A stretch of 31,524 nucleotides of DNA, taken from NCBI GenBank assembly GCA_024640585.1, contig JAHEEQ010000012.1, positions 1 through 31,524 on the forward strand, read 5' to 3'. Shown in pieces: positions 25,918 through 31,524 of this stretch. Position 1 is the stretch's first letter. Each line of letters starts with the position of its first letter. Made by a program: the position numbers and the translations under genes. The notes below the pieces were generated by a model. The model did no database searches and had not been told where the DNA came from. It saw only the letters and a list, made by a program, of their open reading frames with translations. This DNA comes from Micrococcales bacterium. Lineage in GTDB: Bacteria; Actinomycetota; Actinomycetes; S36-B12; UBA5976.

Positions 25918-27144
25918 GTGAGGACCCTGGTCATCGGAGCAGGTGGAGTCGGACGGGCAATTGCGAACATCGCTTCGCGTCGTGATTTCTTGACCAGCAT
26001 GACGATTGCTGACTACACACTAGAAAAAGCCCAAGCAGCTATTAAACGAGTGGATGATCCACGATTTAATGCCGCTGAGGTAAACGCATCAGATTTGGAA
26101 GCTATCCGCGAACTAATTCGCGAGGTAAATCCAGATATTGTGATCAACGCGGTTGACCCGCGATTCGTAATGCCAATCTTTTTGGCTTGTGAACTCGAAC
26201 GAGTCAACTACATGGATATGGCAATGAGCTTGTCTCGCCAACATCCACTTCTGCCACATGGCGAAACTGGCGTAAAACTTGGTGACGAGCAATTTGCTCG
26301 CGACTGGAACTGGTCAGAACGTGGCATCTACGCCCTTGTTGGCATGGGAATCGAACCGGGTATGAGTGACGTGTTTGCGCGTTACGCATCGGACGAACTT
26401 TTCAGCCGCATCGATCAAATCACCGTTCTAGATGGTTCAAACTTAACTGTTGAAGGTTATGACTTTGCGCCATCGTTTTCGATTTGGACCACGATCGAAG
26501 AGTGCCTAAATCCCCCACTAGTTTGGGAAGATGGCCGCGGTTGGTTTACCACCGAACCTTTTAGCGAACCAGAAATCTTTGATTTTCCTGAAGGTATTGG
26601 TCCGGTTGAATGTGTAAACGTGGAGCACGAAGAAGTTGTTTTGATTCCACAAAAAGTTGATGCTCGTAAAGTAAATTTCAAGTACGGTCTCGGTGCTGAA
26701 TTTATTAACGTTTTAAAAACCATTCACTTGATTGGTATGGATCGTCGTGAACAAGTTGAAGTGCAGGGCGTAAGCATTTCACCACGCGATTTGTTGGCAG
26801 CCGGTCTTCCAGATCCGGCGACCCTAGGCGAACGCATGAAAGGCAAGACCTGTGCGGGAACTTTGGTCAAAGGTCTAGACAAAAATGGTGAACCTAAAGC
26901 GGTCTACATCTACCACGTTGTGGACAACGAATGGTCTATGAAGGAATATGGCGATCAAGCCGTGGTTTGGCAAACCGCACTAAATCCAGTAATCGCTTGC
27001 GAACTTCTCCACGAAGGCGTTTGGAAACCTGAAGGTGTAAACGGACCAGAATGGTTTGATCCAAAACCATTCCTTGACAAGGTCGTCGAATACGGCGCAC
27101 CTTGGAAGATTCGTGACGAAGATTCTTCGGATATTGTCAAATAA
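25918..27144 (+). CDS. Saccharopine dehydrogenase family protein
   Basis: A 408-residue NAD(P)-dependent oxidoreductase-like protein. The Rossmann loop GAGGVG is at residues 7-12, and NAVDPRFVMPIF, MGIEPGMSDVFARYA, a GYDFAPSFSIWTTIEECLNPP segment and KTCAGTLVKG are visible. The family includes saccharopine dehydrogenase/reductase (lysine pathways) and carboxynorspermidine synthase (polyamine pathway). From memory, close relatives in actinobacteria carry only the generic name. Pairing with homospermidine synthase favours an amine-related role, but the substrate is not known. The GTG start directly follows the AGGGG site. A perfect bidirectional terminator follows the stop. Confidence 0.85.
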   Translation: MRTLVIGAGGVGRAIANIASRRDFLTSMTIADYTLEKAQAAIKRVDDPRFNAAEVNASDLEAIRELIREVNPDIVINAVDPRFVMPIFLACELERVNYMDMAMSLSRQHPLLPHGETGVKLGDEQFARDWNWSERGIYALVGMGIEPGMSDVFARYASDELFSRIDQITVLDGSNLTVEGYDFAPSFSIWTTIEECLNPPLVWEDGRGWFTTEPFSEPEIFDFPEGIGPVECVNVEHEEVVLIPQKVDARKVNFKYGLGAEFINVLKTIHLIGMDRREQVEVQGVSISPRDLLAAGLPDPATLGERMKGKTCAGTLVKGLDKNGEPKAVYIYHVVDNEWSMKEYGDQAVVWQTALNPVIACELLHEGVWKPEGVNGPEWFDPKPFLDKVVEYGAPWKIRDEDSSDIVK

Positions 27145-27155
27145 ATAAGTCAGAC

Positions 27156-27183
27156 AAAAAGCCCCGCAAATGCGGGGCTTTTT
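27156..27183. terminator. Bidirectional rho-independent terminator
   Basis: AAAAAGCCCCGC, loop AAAT, GCGGGGCTTTTT: a perfect 12-bp stem with A and T runs on opposite sides, so it works in both directions. It lies between the convergent SDH-like and amylase-family genes. Confidence 0.95.
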
Positions 27184-27193
27184 GCATTCAGGT

Positions 27194-28501
27194 TTACTTT
27201 TTCAAACCAAAAACTTTGTAACCCCAAGGTTCGATTTCTAGTTCGGTTTTGTCATCAATATTTGTTTCGACCCCAGTAATCAATTCTTTGTAGTTGCCTT
27301 TGTGAGGTCCGTAAGTAAAAGCCACTTTCTTTACGTCGCCAGAAAAATTAAAAACCGCAAAGATTTTGTCATTGTCATTTTCGCGAACAAAAGAGAAAAC
27401 TCTTTCAGATGCACTATTTACAACATTCACCATCCGAGCGCCCCACGGAGCGCTCTCGAGGGACGAGTGAGCTTTCTTGATTTTAATCATTTGTTTGTAG
27501 AGATCACCATGTTCGTGGGCCTTCCACTGAATGGAATCTTTTTCGAAAAATTCCAAACGCTTGTTGTTTCCCGCTTCTTGGCCGTTGTAAATCAGCGGCA
27601 TTCCTTCACATATAAAAGTAAATACCAAAGCCGTTTTGACACCGTCTCCGAACATTTCAAATTCGGTACCTTCCCATGAATTCTTATCATGATTTGAAGT
27701 GTGTGTCATGCGAATAGATTCAACAGGCCAATGCTTTTCGTTCCATGAGAAATAGGTGTTCAGACCAAGCAAGCCCTCACCTTTAGTGCATATTCCGTGC
27801 AGTGTGTTGCAAAGGCTCCATGCATAACTCATGTCAAATGCGAATTCGTGAAGATCTTTAGTTTCCCACTCCGCCAACATGAAAACTGGTTTGATTGCAT
27901 CGAGTTCTTTTCGGGCATTATTCCAAAAATCAGTCGGCACAAAACCTGCGACATCACAACGGTAGCCATCAATATCAAATTCTTTCACCCAATATTTGAG
28001 CGCATCTGTCATGTATTCGCGTAATCCTTCATTTGAATAATCAAAATCGATTACGTCGTCCCAATCCCACCAGTGTGTTGGTTGAAAGTTTCCACTCCAG
28101 TCTTTTGTGTACCACTCTGGATGATCCACCGCTAATTGATTGTCCCACGCAGAATGATTCGCAACCCAGTCAACAATAACTTTCATGTCATGTTTATGTG
28201 CAGCTTTTACGAAGTTACGGAAATCTTCTTTGTTTCCAAATTCTTCATTGATTTCAAAGTAATCTTTTACAGAATACGGGCTTCCTAATCCGCCTTTGCG
28301 ATTTTTTACACCGATTGGATTGATTGGCATAAGCCACAATATGTCCACGTTCAATTCTTTAAGGCGCGGAAGTTCTTCTTGCGCAGCTGCAAAAGTTCCT
28401 TCATATGTGAATTGGCGGGTGTTAATTTGATAAATGACTGCGTTGCGCGTCCAATCCGGGTGAATTACTTTTCCATACGGCTGTGGGGTGTATTGGCTCA
28501 T
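27194..28501 (-). CDS. GH13 alpha-amylase family enzyme, probably cytoplasmic
   Basis: A glycoside hydrolase family 13 protein of 435 residues from the ATG at 28501, which has GAAG upstream; in-frame sequence up to 28579 looks untranslated. The four GH13 regions are present: DWVANH (region I), DGYRCDVAG with nucleophile Asp183 (II), LAEWE with acid/base Glu211 (III) and TSNHDKN with Asp272 (IV), counting from this start. A beta-sandwich domain C ends EPWGYKVFGLKK. No signal peptide is seen, so it should act on internal glucans, maltodextrins or trehalose-type sugars; the exact specificity is not clear. It ends at the shared terminator and diverges from the ybaK-like gene. Confidence 0.88.
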   Translation of the reverse strand: MSQYTPQPYGKVIHPDWTRNAVIYQINTRQFTYEGTFAAAQEELPRLKELNVDILWLMPINPIGVKNRKGGLGSPYSVKDYFEINEEFGNKEDFRNFVKAAHKHDMKVIVDWVANHSAWDNQLAVDHPEWYTKDWSGNFQPTHWWDWDDVIDFDYSNEGLREYMTDALKYWVKEFDIDGYRCDVAGFVPTDFWNNARKELDAIKPVFMLAEWETKDLHEFAFDMSYAWSLCNTLHGICTKGEGLLGLNTYFSWNEKHWPVESIRMTHTSNHDKNSWEGTEFEMFGDGVKTALVFTFICEGMPLIYNGQEAGNNKRLEFFEKDSIQWKAHEHGDLYKQMIKIKKAHSSLESAPWGARMVNVVNSASERVFSFVRENDNDKIFAVFNFSGDVKKVAFTYGPHKGNYKELITGVETNIDDKTELEIEPWGYKVFGLKK

Positions 28502-28577
28502 GACCTTCTTCACATATCTTTGAGGCTCTTGGTTAAGGCGAAAGGTTACTAAATCAGAGGTTAAGTACGATTTGAGC
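28502..28577. promoter_or_regulatory. Divergent region between amylase and YbaK-like genes
   Basis: A 76-base gap between divergent starts. It must hold at least parts of both promoters, although none is a good consensus match. AGAGG at 28556-28560 is the best plus-strand ribosome binding site. Confidence 0.4.
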
Positions 28578-29108
28578 ATGCCAGCAAACCATCCGTCTGT
28601 ATTGCGAGTTCAAGCAGCCCTTCGCAATGCTGGGCACCACGACAACATCACAATATTGGAATCTAGCGCTCGAACGGCTGCAGAAGCGGCCGCAGCTCAA
28701 AATATAAATGTGGGTCAGGTTGCATCTTCAATCGTTTTCACCCTAGCCCAGCCTGAAGGTGAAGCCCACCCATTACTGGTAATCACATCTGGGGCTCACC
28801 GCGTAGACACTGCATTAGTCGCAAGTGCATTAGGAGTCGAAAAGCTTGGTAGAGCTGATGCAGATTTCGTACGCCGCTGGTCAGGTTTTGCGATTGGTGG
28901 AGTCAGTCCGCTGGGCTGGAAGGCAGATCCTCACACGACATCGAATGAGCTCGGCTATCCAGCGGAACTCACAATCTTGATAGACGAAATGCTCGGCACG
29001 TGGGATGAAATTTGGGCGGCGGCTGGTCACCCACATTCAGTTTTTCCAACTACATTACTAGAACTAATTCGAATGACTGGTGCAAAACCACTCAAAGTCG
29101 GTGACTAA
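28578..29108 (+). CDS. YbaK/EbsC family aminoacyl-tRNA deacylase-like protein
   Basis: A 176-residue single YbaK domain. Family landmarks are QVASSIVFTL, LLVITSGAHRVDT, FAIGGVSPLGW and AAGHPHSVFPTTLLELIRMTG. These proteins hydrolyse misacylated tRNAs (for example Cys- or Ala-tRNA-Pro) in trans. The lysine that is catalytic in the Haemophilus enzyme is Ser here (ASSIVF), which from memory is common in the actinobacterial branch, so activity or substrate may differ. The start is ATG 28578 or TTG 28572; AGAGG lies at a better spacing for the TTG, so the first two residues are uncertain. SulP follows after 7 bases. Confidence 0.88.
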   Translation: MPANHPSVLRVQAALRNAGHHDNITILESSARTAAEAAAAQNINVGQVASSIVFTLAQPEGEAHPLLVITSGAHRVDTALVASALGVEKLGRADADFVRRWSGFAIGGVSPLGWKADPHTTSNELGYPAELTILIDEMLGTWDEIWAAAGHPHSVFPTTLLELIRMTGAKPLKVGD

Positions 29109-29115
29109 TTAATTT

Positions 29116-30357
29116 ATGTGGTTTCTAGCAGGTTTTCCCAAAGAAATAGACTCACTCAAAAAAGATTTATTGTCAGGATTAACAGTCGCAATTGTTGCCC
29201 TTCCGCTTGCCATAGGTTTTGGCGTCACTTCTGGAATGACGCCCGCAGCCGGAATTGCAACTGCTGTTGTAGCGGGATTCCTAACTGCCCTATTTGGAAG
29301 TTCACGTTTTCAAGTGAGCGGTCCAACCGGAGCAATGGCAGTTGTTTTGATTCCAGTTATTCACACATACGGTGTGGGTGCTATTCCGATTATTGGATTA
29401 CTTTCCGGCGCATTAATATTTTTAATGGCAATTTTTCGACTTGGAAATTTGATTAATCACATACCTGATGATGTAGTTGAAGGGTTCACACTTGGAATTG
29501 CTGCAATAATCGCGATCCAACAAATTCCACTCGCCTTAGACATCTCTAAAGGCGAAGGTGATCGTACAATTCCAACTGCAATTAACACGTTGGCAAATCT
29601 AGATATCAATAATTTGAGCTATGCAACTTTGTTTATTCTTGCAATAACTTTGTTTATAAAATTTAATCTTGTACATCTTATTCGGAAAATGAAAATTAAT
29701 TGGTATGTGCCGGCGAGTTTCGTCTCAATCGCAATAGCAACATTACTGGCCCACATCTTTAAATTAAATGTTGCGCAAATTGGTGATATTCCTCAAAATA
29801 TTTTCAAAATCAGTGAAGTAAGTTTAGAAAACTGGACTTTATTTTTAACTCCATCGATTTCAGTGGCGCTACTTGCCGCGATTGAGTCCCTATTAGCAGC
29901 TAAGGTTGCTGATTCACTCGCTAATGTTCCTGAAGATAGTAAATTCGATCCAAATAAGGAACTCATTGGGCAGTCAATTGGTTCCACATTTGCATCGATT
30001 GTTGGTGGAATGCCAGCTACAGGTGCAATTGCCCGTACGAATGTCAATGTTCGAGCTCATGGCCAAACCAAATTAGCTGCCATGACCCATGCTGTTGTAT
30101 TACTCGTAATCTCTCTATTTGCGGGATCGATTTTTGGTTTAATTCCAAGTGCCGCCATTGCTGGAGTCTTGGTCGGCACTTCGTTTCGGATTATGAACAT
30201 AAAAATTATTGGAAGACTTTGGATAGCAAACAAAAACAAGTTTTTTGTTTTTATGACCACTGCATTAGTAACCGTAGCAATCGATTTAATTTGGGGCATT
30301 GTTATTGGCCTATTAGCAGACATGGCAACTAAGAAGCTTGCAAGGAGCGAGAAATGA
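29116..30357 (+). CDS. SulP family anion transporter lacking a STAS domain
   Basis: A 413-residue multi-pass membrane protein. It has the SulP opening LLSGLTVAIVALPLAIGFGV, then FGSSRFQVSGPTGAMAVVL near residues 59-77 and PATGAIARTNVNVRAHG, which lies in the anion-binding half of the fold. SulP proteins carry sulfate, bicarbonate or other anions, often with Na+ or H+. Most end in a cytoplasmic STAS domain of about 120 residues. This one stops shortly after the last membrane segment (MATKKLARSEK), and the next gene begins in the same ATGA, so the STAS domain is absent rather than split. The transported ion cannot be told from sequence alone. Confidence 0.93.
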   Translation: MWFLAGFPKEIDSLKKDLLSGLTVAIVALPLAIGFGVTSGMTPAAGIATAVVAGFLTALFGSSRFQVSGPTGAMAVVLIPVIHTYGVGAIPIIGLLSGALIFLMAIFRLGNLINHIPDDVVEGFTLGIAAIIAIQQIPLALDISKGEGDRTIPTAINTLANLDINNLSYATLFILAITLFIKFNLVHLIRKMKINWYVPASFVSIAIATLLAHIFKLNVAQIGDIPQNIFKISEVSLENWTLFLTPSISVALLAAIESLLAAKVADSLANVPEDSKFDPNKELIGQSIGSTFASIVGGMPATGAIARTNVNVRAHGQTKLAAMTHAVVLLVISLFAGSIFGLIPSAAIAGVLVGTSFRIMNIKIIGRLWIANKNKFFVFMTTALVTVAIDLIWGIVIGLLADMATKKLARSEK

Positions 30358-31085
30358 TTTCGACGTTTCTATTTTCCTTACTGGTCACACTTGGCGCTTC
30401 ATTTCTGTTTTGGGCAGGCAATTTCGCAACCCAACACGCAACCCAAAAAGATGGCAGTTTCAATCGTTTGCGAATGCAGTGGGAATACCAGTTACTCACC
30501 TTGTCAGTTGCACTTTTACTTTCAGCAATTGCAGTTGCCCTAAAAGGTGGCTTAGAGATATCTTTCTTCGGCAATCTTGATTCAACTGCAGATTCAATGA
30601 ATTGGCTTGGATTTGGGCCAACCGAAACATGGCGCACAGTGGGGATTGTCCTGGCTTTCATTCCAGCCATAGGTACAACTTTGGTGGTTGGAATTCAATT
30701 ATTGCGTGGGTCTAAACTGAATTTTGAAAACCTAACCAAAGCAATAGTCTTCGGGTTACCACTAGCTCTGATGAATTCTTTGACTGAAGAACTTATTTTC
30801 CGATTCATAGCCATCAATTTATTAACAGGTGTAGTCGCCTCTGCAACTATCGCAGTTGTCTCCGGTTTGGCGTTTGGTGTTCCTCACTATTTCGGATCTC
30901 CTGGAAAATTGATTGGTGTAGCGATGGCAAGTTTTTTGGGTTGGGTGATGGCTTTCGCAATGATTGAAACAAATGGTTTCGCAATTTCTTGGTTTATTCA
31001 CTTCGTGCAGGACATTCCTATTATTGCAATGATGCTTTGGGTTAGTTTTTCTTCAAACCAAGATTCTCAAAAATCGCTTGCGTAG
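30354..31085 (+). CDS. CPBP family intramembrane metalloprotease
   Basis: A 243-residue membrane protein with about seven hydrophobic segments. The active-site motifs of the CPBP (CAAX protease/Abi) family are in place: EE at 145-146 with Arg150 in TEELIFR, His178 in FGVPHYF and His216 in WFIHFVQD. Bacterial members cleave membrane or secreted peptides, and some serve bacteriocin maturation or immunity. No bacteriocin gene is visible nearby. It overlaps the SulP gene by 4 bases and its last 44 bases overlap metF on the opposite strand. Confidence 0.88.
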   Translation: MISTFLFSLLVTLGASFLFWAGNFATQHATQKDGSFNRLRMQWEYQLLTLSVALLLSAIAVALKGGLEISFFGNLDSTADSMNWLGFGPTETWRTVGIVLAFIPAIGTTLVVGIQLLRGSKLNFENLTKAIVFGLPLALMNSLTEELIFRFIAINLLTGVVASATIAVVSGLAFGVPHYFGSPGKLIGVAMASFLGWVMAFAMIETNGFAISWFIHFVQDIPIIAMMLWVSFSSNQDSQKSLA

Positions 31086-31524
31086 AAACCGAACGGTTCA
31101 ATGTGTAAAGGTGGATACCTGGCGCTCCACCGTCTAGTAGTTCTTTGCAAAGTTTTGTTGCGCAATCGATACCTAAATTAATAACGCCTTGCGAGTCATC
31201 CGCAATAGCTCTGAATTCAGTTGCGAGCGCACTTGGGAAAATAGCGCCAGACAAAGTTGTGAAACGTTCAATCTGATTCACATTTGTAAGCGGCATGATG
31301 CCAGGAATAATTGGCATGGTGCAGCCAATCGCGCGAGCCATTTGAACCAGATTGAAATAGTGCTCAGATTCAAAAAACAAATTCGTTATCGCAAAATCTG
31401 CACCTGCTAGTTGCTTCTTTAGCAATATTTCGGCATCGAACTCGAGCGACATAGATTCTGGATGCTTTTCTGGAAATGCAGAAACTCCAATACTGAAGTC
31501 GTTGAGTGAATCGATAAGTTCAAC
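31042..31524 (-). CDS. metF: 5,10-methylenetetrahydrofolate reductase MetF, C-terminal part
   Basis: The gene enters from the right edge in frame; 160 C-terminal residues are visible. FSIGVSAFPEKHPES, a CDAGADF-like AGADFAITNLFF segment, PIIPGIMPLTNVNQIERF and a C-terminal GAPGIHLYTLNRS are typical of the TIM-barrel enzyme. MetF makes 5-methyl-THF with NAD(P)H through FAD for methionine synthesis. Its 3' end overlaps the CPBP gene by 44 bases, leaving no room for a separate terminator. Confidence 0.93.
   Translation of the reverse strand, partial: VELIDSLNDFSIGVSAFPEKHPESMSLEFDAEILLKKQLAGADFAITNLFFESEHYFNLVQMARAIGCTMPIIPGIMPLTNVNQIERFTTLSGAIFPSALATEFRAIADDSQGVINLGIDCATKLCKELLDGGAPGIHLYTLNRSVSTQAIFENLGLKKN

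Noticed and set aside
28578..28800. Missing YbaK catalytic lysine as an unusual mutation
   Set aside because: Actinobacterial relatives commonly have Ser or Asn there, as I remember, so it is not specific to this gene.

Overview
The window looks like a chromosomal segment of a low-GC actinobacterium. The freshwater acI/Nanopelagicales type is my best guess, by inference only. The evidence is the actinobacterial order of the division and cell wall (dcw) cluster, with ftsZ followed by pgeF and yggS. It also includes a DUF3040 protein, a DUF6504-dnaE2-dinB operon, a CGAAC-N4-GTTCG type SOS box and a meso-DAP type MurE (DNPR motif). Genes are packed tightly, and many start and stop codons overlap (ATGA, GTGA, TAATG, TGATG). 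No stretch longer than 300 bases lacks a gene. I saw no rRNA, tRNA, CRISPR array, insertion sequence or phage gene.

Bases 1 to about 15,850, all on the minus strand, hold a dcw cluster. In transcription order it reads mraZ, rsmH, ftsL, ftsI, murE, murF, mraY, murD, ftsW, murG, murC, ftsQ, ftsZ, pgeF and the first 50 codons of yggS. This set makes lipid II, flips and polymerises it at the septum, and builds the Z ring. Upstream of mraZ lies a clear run of four 10-bp direct repeats matching a MraZ operator. A large hairpin separates mraZ from rsmH. ftsZ has its own 133-bp upstream gap.

Bases 15,850 to 21,580, minus strand, hold a DNA damage tolerance operon: DUF6504, DnaE2-type polymerase, DinB (Pol IV) and then DUF3040, closed by a terminator. 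Its promoter has a TTGACA -35 box. An SOS box sits on the predicted transcription start, inside a 32-bp near-palindrome. A long, GC-rich leader full of hairpins lies between that promoter and the first gene.

Bases 21,590 to 24,192, minus strand, hold an OatA-like two-domain acyltransferase (membrane AT3 plus SGNH) translationally coupled to a 270-residue hendecad coiled-coil protein that I cannot name. Bases 24,280 to 27,183 hold homospermidine synthase and a saccharopine-dehydrogenase-like reductase, transcribed divergently from a 139-bp region and each followed by a strong terminator.

Bases 27,194 to the end hold an apparently cytoplasmic GH13 amylase-family enzyme (minus strand). Divergent from it is a three-gene plus-strand run: YbaK-like deacylase, STAS-less SulP transporter and CPBP membrane protease. 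The run ends by overlapping the tail of a truncated metF on the other strand.

The items most worth a second look are the SOS leader, the mraZ-rsmH hairpin, the coiled-coil/acyltransferase pair, the homospermidine synthase pair and an Asn-to-Lys change in the nucleotide-binding loop of FtsZ.
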